A DNA stretch of 64,000 nt, from contig JAUIAY010000001.1 in assembly GCA_030425285.1 (NCBI GenBank), forward strand, positions 854,963 to 918,962. The letters run 5' to 3'. Under the pieces are notes generated by a model. That model saw only the letters and a list, made by a program, of their open reading frames with translations, made no database searches and had not been told where the DNA came from. This DNA is from Bacteroidia bacterium (GTDB taxonomy: Bacteria; Bacteroidota; Bacteroidia; Flavobacteriales; Flavobacteriaceae). The translations under genes and the position numbers were made by a program. Shown one piece after another: positions 52,619 to 62,127 of this stretch (position 1 is its first letter; every line of letters starts with the position of its first letter).

Positions 52619-53146
52619 TTATTTAGAACTTATTTCTTTTTCAAATTGTTTGTTTTTGTTAGCAACAGATTTTGCTCCATTAATAAAATATTCAGCAAGA
52701 CTATCTTTCAATTCAGATGAAGATTGGAAGCAATCAATTTGTTTAGAATTAAAAACTATTGCTGAACAATAAAAAATTCGACCATATTTTTGATTGCCAT
52801 CTACTTTGATAGTTTTAAATTTCTTATCCTCACCACATATAGCAACAGTAAATAATTCTACACTGCTATCAAAAAGCTTTATATTTTCCCAAACCAAAAT
52901 ATCTTCTTTTCTATCGCTTTCAATTGAATTATTCCATTTTCCATATTCATTAAACATGAATTTTTGTAAGTCAGTAGAACTGAATTTGGGTTTAAACCGT
53001 AATTCATTTACTTGAATTGAATCAGTTGAATTTAGTTTTAAGATTACTGAATCGGTTATTTCGTAGTTCTTTTTGTTTTCTTTAGTTTGTTGAGATGCAC
53101 AACCTAAAATGATAAAAAAAATTAATGAAGAATATATTATTTTCAT
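52619..53146 (-). CDS. Hypothetical lipoprotein, 175 residues
   Basis: The lipobox ILGC gives a lipidated Cys16. The mature protein is a mix of short helices and strands, rich in Lys, Ser and Asn (KFMFNEYGKWNNSIESDRKEDILVWENIKLFD) with no known motif. It is transcribed on its own between the convergent lipase and the polA gene. It is likely an envelope lipoprotein of restricted distribution. No function can be assigned. Confidence 0.6.
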   Translation of the reverse strand: MKIIYSSLIFFIILGCASQQTKENKKNYEITDSVILKLNSTDSIQVNELRFKPKFSSTDLQKFMFNEYGKWNNSIESDRKEDILVWENIKLFDSSVELFTVAICGEDKKFKTIKVDGNQKYGRIFYCSAIVFNSKQIDCFQSSSELKDSLAEYFINGAKSVANKNKQFEKEISSK

Positions 53147-53196
53147 GTTAAATGATGATGGTTTTGTGTATTGCTATGCCGAAAGGATATTAATTT

Positions 53197-56055
53197 TTAA
53201 TGCGCTTCCAACCAATTGTCTCCAATATCCAAGTCAACATCCAAAGGCACCGATAGTTTATAGGCACTTTCCATTTCTGATTTAATAAGTGTTTTAATGC
53301 TATCTAATTCGGCTTTAAAAACATCAAAAACCAATTCGTCATGTACTTGTAACAGCATTTTGGTTTTATAATTTCCTTCGGTCAATTTTTCATGAATATT
53401 AATCATGGCAATTTTTATAATATCGGCAGCACTACCTTGTATAGGTGCGTTTACAGCGTTGCGTTCTGCTGCACCTCTCACCACAGCATTTCGGGAGTTG
53501 ATATCTTTTAAATAGCGACGACGACCCAAAACAGTTTGTACATAGCCGTGGTCTCTGGCAAAATCTACTTGCTTACTGATGTAGTTTTTAAGCTTCGGAT
53601 AGGTTTCGTAATAGGTGTCTATCAACTCTTTGGATTCACTTCGTGATAAATTGGTCTGATTACTCAACCCAAAAGCTGACACACCATAAATAATTCCGAA
53701 GTTCACTGTTTTGGCATTACTACGTTGCTCGCGAGTCACTTCAGTAAGCGGTACATTAAATACTTTTGAAGCGGTTGAAGCATGAATATCTTCACCATTT
53801 TTAAAGGCTTCAATCATGGTTTCTTCTTCACTTAAAGCGGCAATAATGCGGAGTTCTATTTGAGAATAATCGGCAGCTAGTAGCGTGTAATCATCGTTTC
53901 GTGGAATAAATGCTTTTCGTACTTGGCGACCACGTTCGGTACGGATAGGGATATTCTGTAAATTCGGGTTGTTACTACTCAATCGGCCAGTGGCAGCAAC
54001 TGTTTGCATATAGTCTGTATGCACACGTCCGGTTGTTGGTTCAACCTGCAACGGTAAGGCATCTACATAGGTGCTTTTTAGTTTAGACAATCCTCTAAAA
54101 TCTAAAATATTCTGAATAATTTCATGATCTTTTGCCAAGTAACTCAAGACATCTTCAGCCGTTGAATATTGTCCCGTTTTGGTCTTTTTTGGTTTATCGA
54201 CCAGTTTCATTTTCTCAAACAAAATAACACCCAATTGTTTAGGTGATGCAATATTGAATTCTTCACCAGCTGCTTCATAGATGCTTTTTTCTAGAGCAGC
54301 AATATCATTGGTTAATGCCTCCGAAAGTGAACCTAAAAAGTCTTTATCCAGATTTATGCCTTCCAATTCCATAGAAGCCAAAACGCGCAAAAGCGGAATT
54401 TCAATTTCATCAAACAATTTTTGAGTATTGGCCTCACCTAATTCGTTTTGAAAATGTTCTTTCAATTGAAGGGTAATATCAGCATCTTCTACAGCATATT
54501 CAGTCTGTTTATCCAAAGGAACGTCACGCATAGACAATTGGTTTTTACCTTTCTTACCAATCAAGGTTTCAATAGAAATAGGCGTGTAATTCAAATAGGT
54601 TTCTGCCAATACATCCATATTATGACGCATATCAGGATTGATTAAATAATGCGCTAACATGGTGTCAAATAGTTTGCCTTTAACCTCAAGGTTATATTTA
54701 GCCAAAACCTTAATATCGTATTTTAAATTCTGACCAATTTTCTCAATATTTTCATTTTCAAAAAACGGGCGCAACTGCTCAATCAACTCTTGAGCTTCTG
54801 TTTTGTCTTCGGGAAAAGGCACATAAAAACCTTTGCCTGCTTCCCAAGAAAAGGCAATACCAACCAATTGGGCTTCAATAGGATTGATGCTTGTCGTTTC
54901 GGTATCAAAACAAACACTGGTTTGACTCATTAAATTTTTAATGAACAACTTGGTAGCCATGCCTGTTGCGACACTTTGATAGAAATGACTTGCGGTTTCA
55001 GCAGTTTTTCTGGTAAATTCTGAAATGCTTTCTTCTGAAACATCACCATCATTGCCGAATAATGAAAATTGTCCTGCTCCAGCCGTTTTTGAATTCGAAC
55101 TCGAACTCGAAGATGAAGATGAACTCGAAGTAGTTTTTTTGGCTTCAATTTCGATTTCAACTTCGGTTTCTTTAGTAAAGGTTTTTAGGAAATTTTCGGT
55201 TAGACGTCTAAACTCCAGTTCCTGAAATATTTCTTTTACTTTGTCAATGTCAGGGTCGCACATTTCAAAGTCTTTTTCATCAAATTCCACAGGAACATCC
55301 AACATGATAGTGGCCAATTTTTTGGACAAAAGACCGAGTTCTTGGTTGGCCTCAACCTTTTCCTTCATTTTGCCTTTTAGTTCGTGGACGTTTTCAAACA
55401 AGCCTTCAATACTGCCATAAGCCTGAATGAACTTTTTAGCGGTTTTTTCACCTACACCAGGTAATCCGGGAATGTTATCACTAGAATCGCCCATCATGCC
55501 TAAAAAGTCAATGACTTGCTCTGGTCTTTCTACTTCAAATTTCTTCTTGACTTCTTCAATGCCCCAAGTTTCATAACCACCACCAAAGGATTTAGGTCGG
55601 TACATAAACACATTTTCAGTCACCAATTGCGCAAAGTCTTTATCTGGTGTGACCATAAACGTTTGATAGCCTTGTTTTTCTGCTTGTACTGATAAAGTCC
55701 CTATAACATCATCGGCTTCATAACCTTCCTTGACCATAATAGGTATGTGCATAGCTTTCAAAATTTCTTGAATGTAAGGCACGGCTACTTTAATAGCTTC
55801 TGGGGTTTCATCACGATTGGCTTTATAAGCCTCAAACATTTCCACACGATCAGCACTACCGCCTTTGTCAAAACAGACGGCTAAATGATCCGGTCTTTCA
55901 CGCTTAATGACATCTAATAATGAATTCATAAAGCCCATAATGGCCGATGTGTCAATGCCTTTACTGTTTATTCTTGGGTTTTTAATAAAAGCATAATAGC
56001 CTCTGAAAATAAGAGCGTAGGCATCAACAAGAAAAAGGCGTTTTTGTTCAGACAT
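53197..56055 (-). CDS. polA: DNA polymerase I
   Basis: Repair and Okazaki-fragment maturation polymerase. Three domains are visible: 5'-3' exonuclease (1-290, LFLVDAYALIFRGYYAF, GDSSDNIPGLPGVGEKTAKKFI), an intact 3'-5' exonuclease (about 370-570, CFDTETTSINPIEAQLVG and YAVEDADITLQL), and the polymerase (about 570-952, DYSQIELRIIAALS, NFGIIYGVSAFGLS, LQVHDELVFDVF). The 952 residues are normal. A low-complexity serine run (about residues 305-320) joins the exonuclease domains. The gene has no close neighbour on its strand. Confidence 0.96.
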   Translation of the reverse strand: MSEQKRLFLVDAYALIFRGYYAFIKNPRINSKGIDTSAIMGFMNSLLDVIKRERPDHLAVCFDKGGSADRVEMFEAYKANRDETPEAIKVAVPYIQEILKAMHIPIMVKEGYEADDVIGTLSVQAEKQGYQTFMVTPDKDFAQLVTENVFMYRPKSFGGGYETWGIEEVKKKFEVERPEQVIDFLGMMGDSSDNIPGLPGVGEKTAKKFIQAYGSIEGLFENVHELKGKMKEKVEANQELGLLSKKLATIMLDVPVEFDEKDFEMCDPDIDKVKEIFQELEFRRLTENFLKTFTKETEVEIEIEAKKTTSSSSSSSSSSSNSKTAGAGQFSLFGNDGDVSEESISEFTRKTAETASHFYQSVATGMATKLFIKNLMSQTSVCFDTETTSINPIEAQLVGIAFSWEAGKGFYVPFPEDKTEAQELIEQLRPFFENENIEKIGQNLKYDIKVLAKYNLEVKGKLFDTMLAHYLINPDMRHNMDVLAETYLNYTPISIETLIGKKGKNQLSMRDVPLDKQTEYAVEDADITLQLKEHFQNELGEANTQKLFDEIEIPLLRVLASMELEGINLDKDFLGSLSEALTNDIAALEKSIYEAAGEEFNIASPKQLGVILFEKMKLVDKPKKTKTGQYSTAEDVLSYLAKDHEIIQNILDFRGLSKLKSTYVDALPLQVEPTTGRVHTDYMQTVAATGRLSSNNPNLQNIPIRTERGRQVRKAFIPRNDDYTLLAADYSQIELRIIAALSEEETMIEAFKNGEDIHASTASKVFNVPLTEVTREQRSNAKTVNFGIIYGVSAFGLSNQTNLSRSESKELIDTYYETYPKLKNYISKQVDFARDHGYVQTVLGRRRYLKDINSRNAVVRGAAERNAVNAPIQGSAADIIKIAMINIHEKLTEGNYKTKMLLQVHDELVFDVFKAELDSIKTLIKSEMESAYKLSVPLDVDLDIGDNWLEAH

Positions 56056-56155
56056 AGAATAGTTTTTGTAAGAATCTCAAAGCTACAAAAAGTTATGCTT
56101 TCATGAATGCGAATTGGTTTGCAATTTGTAATTTCACAACCACAAAAAATTACAG

Positions 56156-57085
56156 ATGGGAACATTTTCAATAGCGATTCATGGTGGAGCAGGAACTTTG
56201 GTGAAGGGGATGATGACACCAGATCTGGAAACTAAATACAGAGAAGCTTTAAAACAAGCATTAGATGCTGGTTATAATATTTTGGAAAACGGTGGAACAG
56301 CCATTGATGCTGTTGAAATAGCTGTTAAACACCTAGAGGATTCACCATTGTTCAATGCAGGAAGGGGTAGTGTCTTTACAGCAAAAGGCACTCATGAAAT
56401 GGATGCTTCAATAATGGATGGCCAAACACTAAATGCAGGAGCCGTTAGTTTAATATCAGGAATTAAAAATCCAATTAGTTTAGCACGTGATGTGATGGAA
56501 AAAAGTGAGCATGTGTTTTTAGCTGGTGAAGGAGCAATGACATTCGCCAAAGAACTAAACTATAAATTGGAAGATGCCAACTATTTTTACGATGAATTTC
56601 GACATAAACAGTGGTTAGAAATAAAAGATACTGATAGCTTTCAACTTGATCATTCAACAAAGAAAGATTCAAAATTTGGAACTGTTGGAGCGGTGGCTTG
56701 CGACCAAGAAGGAAATATTGCAGCAGCGACATCGACAGGTGGTATGACTAATAAAAAATGGGGCCGTGTTGGAGACAGCCCAATGATTGGTGCAGGTAAT
56801 TATGCCAATAACAAAACATGTGCTGTAAGTTGTACGGGTAGTGGCGAGTTTTTTATTAGAGGTGTAGTAGCTTATGATGTTTCTTGTTTAATGGAGCATA
56901 AAAATATGAGTTTGAAAGAGGCTGCCAATGAAGTCATCAACAAACGTATTTTAAAAATTGGTGGTGATGGCGGCTTGATAGCAGTAGATTCTAAAGGAAA
57001 TATTGCCATGCCGTTTAACACTGAAGGTATGTATCGTGGCTGCAAATCATCTATGGGAACCGAAACGATTGCTATTTATAAGTGA
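56156..57085 (+). CDS. Isoaspartyl peptidase / L-asparaginase, Ntn family
   Basis: Autoprocessing threonine hydrolase. IAIHGGAGT at the N-terminus and the cleavage site before Thr176 (FGTVGAVACD) mark the plant-type family, with STGGMTNKKWGRVGDSPMIGAGNYA binding the substrate carboxylate. The 309 residues are normal. There is no signal peptide, so it is cytoplasmic. Its position next to cyanophycinase and cyanophycin synthetase strongly suggests that it splits the beta-Asp-Arg dipeptides released from cyanophycin. Confidence 0.88.
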   Translation: MGTFSIAIHGGAGTLVKGMMTPDLETKYREALKQALDAGYNILENGGTAIDAVEIAVKHLEDSPLFNAGRGSVFTAKGTHEMDASIMDGQTLNAGAVSLISGIKNPISLARDVMEKSEHVFLAGEGAMTFAKELNYKLEDANYFYDEFRHKQWLEIKDTDSFQLDHSTKKDSKFGTVGAVACDQEGNIAAATSTGGMTNKKWGRVGDSPMIGAGNYANNKTCAVSCTGSGEFFIRGVVAYDVSCLMEHKNMSLKEAANEVINKRILKIGGDGGLIAVDSKGNIAMPFNTEGMYRGCKSSMGTETIAIYK

Positions 57086-57106
57086 GATTCTAATTGAAGC
57101 AGGAGC

Positions 57107-57967
57107 CTAGATAAACGGCGATTCTACTGGTAGTACTTTTACCTTTTTCTTCTTAATATTAAAGCGGTCACCATTGGCCAAAACATGAACCTTTAAATTG
57201 GTCAGTGACATTGGAGTCCCAACCTTTAAAATCTTTTCGTTGTTGTGTTTTAGTTTACGTGGATCAAAAATGATAACCATCCCAGAACCAATAACTTCAA
57301 TAATACCATGCTTAATGATAAGTCCAGTGTCTTCAGCCAATCCAATGCCAATTTTTTTAGGGAACTTGGCAACGGCTTCAGAAACACGTCCAAAGCGTCC
57401 ACGCTGAATAAAATGAGTATCGATAATTAATTCGGGAATCAAGCTTAAGCCCTTGTACATATTTACGGCGCCTTTTACAAAAGCTTCAGAAGCACTACCA
57501 CCTGCAATCATTTCTTGAGCCATAGCCATAGCGCCAGCACTTGTTCCCGCAATCACAAAACCTGTTTCGTTTTTGTAGCGATTTATTAAAATGTTATGGA
57601 TGGATGAGCCACCAATTCTGTCCGTAATTTTAGATTGGTCACCACCAGAAAACATCACACAGTCTGCTGATTTTACGGCAGCAATAAAATCAGGATTTTC
57701 AGAATCTTTTTTACTTCTGATATTGACAACTGTAATGTTTTTACAACCTAAAGTTTCAAAAGCATCTATATAATTATTGCCTACTTCTTTTGGAATGCTA
57801 GATGCAGTAGGAATAACCACTATTTTGGCATCAGTACCACCAGCTTCTCTCACAACATGAGAAAGTATCCCTTCTTCTATATAATCAAGCTTGTTAAAAT
57901 CATCCTCAACAACACCTTTGTCTTCATTTCCGCCTATTGGGATTAATGTGCCTTTATTAAGCTTCAT
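57107..57967 (-). CDS. cphB: Cyanophycinase
   Basis: Serine peptidase of family S51 that degrades cyanophycin to beta-Asp-Arg dipeptides. The nucleophile motif is GFVIAGTSAGAMAM (Ser near residue 143), with TASSIPKEVGNNYIDAFETLGC and SGGDQSKITDRIGG preceding it and RLGEDT-type LAEDTGLIIKHGIIEVIGSG following. It has 286 residues and no signal peptide, which indicates the intracellular form. It is divergent from cphA and convergent with the isoaspartyl peptidase gene. Confidence 0.92.
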   Translation of the reverse strand: MKLNKGTLIPIGGNEDKGVVEDDFNKLDYIEEGILSHVVREAGGTDAKIVVIPTASSIPKEVGNNYIDAFETLGCKNITVVNIRSKKDSENPDFIAAVKSADCVMFSGGDQSKITDRIGGSSIHNILINRYKNETGFVIAGTSAGAMAMAQEMIAGGSASEAFVKGAVNMYKGLSLIPELIIDTHFIQRGRFGRVSEAVAKFPKKIGIGLAEDTGLIIKHGIIEVIGSGMVIIFDPRKLKHNNEKILKVGTPMSLTNLKVHVLANGDRFNIKKKKVKVLPVESPFI

Positions 57968-58070
57968 GCAATTTGTTTCAAAAAATTATTGGGCAAAAAT
58001 AAACTAAAAATTCTATAGAAAAATGTATATATTTATAATCTTTCACTAAGATTAAACTAAAGTTAAGAAT

Positions 58071-60710
58071 ATGAAAATACGCGAAATAAATGCAATGAGA
58101 GGACCAAACTACTGGTCTGTACGTCGTCATAAATTAATAGTCATGGTACTGGATTTGGAAGAGATGGAAGAGCGGCCTTCTAATACCATTGATGGATTTT
58201 ACGAGCGTCTCACCACCATGTTCCCAACTATGTATGAGCATCGTTGTTCGGTTGGTGAACCAGGAGGCTTTTTTCAACGTGTAGAAGAAGGGACTTGGAT
58301 GGGTCATATAATTGAGCATATTGCTTTGGAAATACAGACCTTGGCAGGTATGGATGTTGGTTTTGGTAGAACACGTGGATATGGTGAAGAAGGTGTTTAT
58401 AGCGTGGTGTTTGCCTATATGGAGGAATCGGTTGGGCGTTATGCTGCAAAGGCAGCTGTTAGAATATGCGAAGCTTTGATTGAAGGTGAAGATTATGATA
58501 TGACCGATGATATTCAGAAAATGCGTGAATTACGTGAGGATGATCGTTTAGGACCTAGTACTGGTTCTATCGTGGAAGAAGCTGAAGCAAGAGGCATTCC
58601 TTGGATACGTTTAAATAAATATTCTCTGTGCCAATTGGGTTACGGAGCAAATCAAAAACGAATTCAGGCGACAGTGACTAGTGAAACTAGTAGTATTGGA
58701 GTTGAGTTGGCTTGTGATAAAGAGGATACCAAATATTTATTGGAACAAGCCGAGGTTGAAGTGCCACGTGGTGATATTATCCGTCGTGAACGCAGCCTAG
58801 AAGAAGCCTGTGACTATGTGGGATTTCCATTGGTTATAAAACCTATTGACGGAAATCATGGTCGTGGTATTACCGTGAATATTCAAAGCTATGAAGAAGC
58901 ACTTGAAGCGTTCAGACAAGCCAAAGAAAGTTCTAGAAGTGGAGCTATTATAGTTGAAAAATTTATTGTGGGTGAAGATTACCGATTGTTGGTGATCAAT
59001 AATAAATTGGTTGCAGCAGCCAAACGAACACCTGCTCATGTGATAGGTGATGGCAAGTCTACCGTTCAGGAATTGATAGATGAGGTTAATAAAGATCCGC
59101 GTCGTGGTTATGGACATGAAAATGTGCTTACTCAAATTACGGTTAACGATTTGACCAAAGCCATTATCAAAGATGCTGGTTATACGTTAGATTCTGTGAT
59201 AGCTAAAGGTGAGCGATTAATTCTGAAAGACACAGCCAATTTGAGTACTGGCGGAACAGCTGAAGATGTTACGGATATTGTGCATCCTGCCAATGTGAGT
59301 ATGGCAGAACGAATTTCTAAAATCATTGATTTGGATATATGTGGTATTGATATTATGACGACTGATATATCGCAACCACTTTCGGAAACTGGTGGAGCCG
59401 TTTTAGAGGTTAATGCAGGCCCTGGATTTAGAATGCACTTGGCACCAACATCTGGTTTGCCTCGAAATGTTGCGGCACCAGTGATTGATAAATTATTTCC
59501 TCAAAAAGGCGATACAGGACGCATTCCTATTGTTGCCATTACTGGAACAAATGGGAAAACTACAACATCACGCTTAATGGCGCACATTGCTAAAATGAAA
59601 GGATACAGAGTGGGCTACACAACTAGTGATGGTGTTTATATACAAAACCGTTTGCTGATGAAAGGGGATTGTACCGGTCCGGCAAGTGCCGAATTCGTAT
59701 TGAAAGACCCAACTGTCAATTTTGCTGTTTTGGAATGTGCAAGAGGTGGTTTGTTAAGGGCAGGTTTGGGCTTTAAAAAATGTGATGTAGGGATTGTGAC
59801 CAATGTGGCTGCAGATCATTTGGGATTAAAAGGGATTCACACCATTGAGCAGTTGGCCAAAGTTAAAGGCGTCATTCCTGAAACTGTTTTACCAAGTGGC
59901 TATGCTATTTTAAATGCCGATGATGATTTGGTTTACGATATGCGTCGTTCTGTAGAATGCAACATAGCCTTGTTTTCAATGGATGAAAATAACCCAAGAA
60001 TAAAGGCCTTACAGCGTTTAAATGGTATTACAGCTGTTTATGAAAATGGCTATGTCACTATATGCAGAGGTGTTTGGAAAATGCGCATTATGAGAGCCGA
60101 AAATATTCCATTGACTTATGGAGGTAAAGCATCGTTTATGATTCAAAATGTACTGGCTGCTGTTTTAGCAGCTCACGTTCAGGGTATCAGTATTGAAGAT
60201 ATTAAAGCTGCTTTGGAAACCTTCATACCTTCGGCATCACAAACACCAGGGAGATTGAATTTATTCGAATTTAAAGATTTTACAATCCTTCTTGATTATG
60301 CACACAATCCAGCCGGTATGCTGGCATTAAAGAAATTTACTGATGAATTGGAAGCTACAGTTAAGGTTGGTATTATCGCTGGTGTAGGTGATAGGCGTGA
60401 TGAGGATACAAATCAGGTTGGGAGCATCGCTGCCGAAATGTTTGATGAAATCATTATCCGTCAGGATAAACGATTAAGAGGACGAACGGAAGAGGAGCTT
60501 ATCAAACTCTTGAACGATGGTATTCAAATGAAAGACCCTAATAAGAAAACCACCATTATTCCTTCTGAAAGAGAAGCTATAACCCATGCGGTAAGAAATG
60601 CTGAAAAAGGGTCATTAATTATTTTATGTAGCGATGTTATACCTGATGCTTTAGAGCTGGTAAAGAAATTTAAAGAACAAGATTTAAAAGGCGAGCCATT
60701 TATGGCCTAA
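58071..60710 (+). CDS. cphA: Cyanophycin synthetase
   Basis: ATP-dependent polymerase that builds the Asp backbone and adds Arg side chains. The N-terminal domain (1-160) precedes an ATP-grasp domain (about 215-490, VPRGDIIRRERSLEEACDYVGFPLVIKPIDGNHGRGITVN, GAVLEVNAGPGFRMHLAPT), then a Mur-ligase-like domain (about 495-860) with P-loop VAITGTNGKTTTSRLMAHI and HNPAGMLALKKF. The 879 residues fit the bacterial type I enzyme. The aldehyde dehydrogenase gene begins 7 nt after its stop, so the two are probably cotranscribed. Confidence 0.95.
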   Translation: MKIREINAMRGPNYWSVRRHKLIVMVLDLEEMEERPSNTIDGFYERLTTMFPTMYEHRCSVGEPGGFFQRVEEGTWMGHIIEHIALEIQTLAGMDVGFGRTRGYGEEGVYSVVFAYMEESVGRYAAKAAVRICEALIEGEDYDMTDDIQKMRELREDDRLGPSTGSIVEEAEARGIPWIRLNKYSLCQLGYGANQKRIQATVTSETSSIGVELACDKEDTKYLLEQAEVEVPRGDIIRRERSLEEACDYVGFPLVIKPIDGNHGRGITVNIQSYEEALEAFRQAKESSRSGAIIVEKFIVGEDYRLLVINNKLVAAAKRTPAHVIGDGKSTVQELIDEVNKDPRRGYGHENVLTQITVNDLTKAIIKDAGYTLDSVIAKGERLILKDTANLSTGGTAEDVTDIVHPANVSMAERISKIIDLDICGIDIMTTDISQPLSETGGAVLEVNAGPGFRMHLAPTSGLPRNVAAPVIDKLFPQKGDTGRIPIVAITGTNGKTTTSRLMAHIAKMKGYRVGYTTSDGVYIQNRLLMKGDCTGPASAEFVLKDPTVNFAVLECARGGLLRAGLGFKKCDVGIVTNVAADHLGLKGIHTIEQLAKVKGVIPETVLPSGYAILNADDDLVYDMRRSVECNIALFSMDENNPRIKALQRLNGITAVYENGYVTICRGVWKMRIMRAENIPLTYGGKASFMIQNVLAAVLAAHVQGISIEDIKAALETFIPSASQTPGRLNLFEFKDFTILLDYAHNPAGMLALKKFTDELEATVKVGIIAGVGDRRDEDTNQVGSIAAEMFDEIIIRQDKRLRGRTEEELIKLLNDGIQMKDPNKKTTIIPSEREAITHAVRNAEKGSLIILCSDVIPDALELVKKFKEQDLKGEPFMA

Positions 60711-60717
60711 TGATTTT

Positions 60718-62127
60718 ATGAGCTATTCTGAAAATAAGTTTGCAAGTTTATTTGATAAACAAAAAGCAAACCAATTCAATATTGGCAATACAACCTATAA
60801 GGAACGCATAAAAAAACTTAAGAAACTCAAACATGCGTTAGAGCATACTTACAAGCAAGATATTCGAGATGCACTTTATGCTGATTTTAAAAAACCTCAA
60901 TTGGAAGTTGATTTAACAGAGATTTACCCTGTAATAGATGAGATAAAATATGTTTCTAGTCAGTTAAAAACTTGGTTAAAAAAAGAGCAGGTAGGCACGC
61001 CATTGGCCATGTTGGGTAGTAGCTCTTATATTATCAACGAACCTAAAGGTGTATGTTTGATTATTTCGCCTTGGAACTATCCTATAAACTTAACATTTGG
61101 GCCGTTGGTATCAGCAATTGCTGGAGGAAACACGGTTATCTTGAAACCTTCGGAAATGACGCCTAATACATCTCGTTTGATGGCTAGAATAGTATCTGAT
61201 TTGTTTGACGAAAATGAAATAGCATTAGTTGAAGGTGAAGTGGAAACTTCTCAAGCTTTATTGGAGTTACCATTTAATCATATTTTCTTCACAGGTTCTC
61301 CAGCTGTAGGTAAAATTGTGATGAAGGCAGCTTCTAAACATTTGACTTCGGTGACTTTGGAATTAGGAGGGAAGTCACCAACGATTATTGACGATTCCGT
61401 AAATATTGATAAAGTTGTAGGTAAAATAATTTATGGCAAGTTCACAAATGCAGGTCAAACCTGTATAGCACCAGATTATGTGCTGATTGACGAACGTATT
61501 AAAGATTCATTTATAACGAGTTTCAAAAAACAGATAACTATATTTTATTCTGAAAAACCAGAATCATCCGAAGCCTATAGCCGAATTGTAAACAAAAAGC
61601 ATTTCAGTCGCCTGAATGAAGGACTGGAAGAGGCAAAAACCAAAAACGCCAAAATAGACTCGGGAGGTAGATTAAATGCCGAAGACAATTATATAGAACC
61701 AACATTGGTTTCAGATATGGATGATGACAGTAAACTCATGCAAGAAGAAATTTTTGGGCCTGTTTTACCTTTGAAAACGTATAAGACTCTTGAAGAAGCT
61801 GTAGACTACATTAATTCAAAAGAAAAGCCATTGGCCTTGTATATATATAGCAAGAAGAAAAAGAATACCAATTTTATTTTGGATAACACACGTGCGGGAG
61901 GCACTTGCGTGAATCATAATTTACTACAATACTTAAATCATAATTTACCATTTGGTGGTTCTAACAATAGTGGTATTGGGAAATCCCATGGCTATTTTGG
62001 TTTTTTGGAGTTTACCAACCAACGATCACTATTAAAACAACATACCTTTGGAGCAGTTGATTTATTAAAACCGCCATATAGTAATTGGAAACAAAAAATA
62101 GTGGATTTAACTATAAAATGGTTTTAA
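60718..62127 (+). CDS. NAD(P)-dependent aldehyde dehydrogenase
   Basis: Oxidises an aldehyde to an acid. Key residues are visible: the Rossmann and catalytic blocks IISPWNYPINLTFGPLVSAIAGGNTVILKPSE, FFTGSPAVGKIVMKAA, VTLELGGKSPTII (general-base Glu) and NAGQTCIAPDYVL (nucleophile Cys). The C-terminus LPFGGSNNSGIGKSHGYFGFLEF is typical of the class 3 type. The 469 residues are on the short side, and the C-terminal hydrophobic tail could associate with membrane. It follows cphA at once. A role with cyanophycin is not obvious; the substrate could be a fatty or aromatic aldehyde. Confidence 0.88.
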   Translation: MSYSENKFASLFDKQKANQFNIGNTTYKERIKKLKKLKHALEHTYKQDIRDALYADFKKPQLEVDLTEIYPVIDEIKYVSSQLKTWLKKEQVGTPLAMLGSSSYIINEPKGVCLIISPWNYPINLTFGPLVSAIAGGNTVILKPSEMTPNTSRLMARIVSDLFDENEIALVEGEVETSQALLELPFNHIFFTGSPAVGKIVMKAASKHLTSVTLELGGKSPTIIDDSVNIDKVVGKIIYGKFTNAGQTCIAPDYVLIDERIKDSFITSFKKQITIFYSEKPESSEAYSRIVNKKHFSRLNEGLEEAKTKNAKIDSGGRLNAEDNYIEPTLVSDMDDDSKLMQEEIFGPVLPLKTYKTLEEAVDYINSKEKPLALYIYSKKKKNTNFILDNTRAGGTCVNHNLLQYLNHNLPFGGSNNSGIGKSHGYFGFLEFTNQRSLLKQHTFGAVDLLKPPYSNWKQKIVDLTIKWF

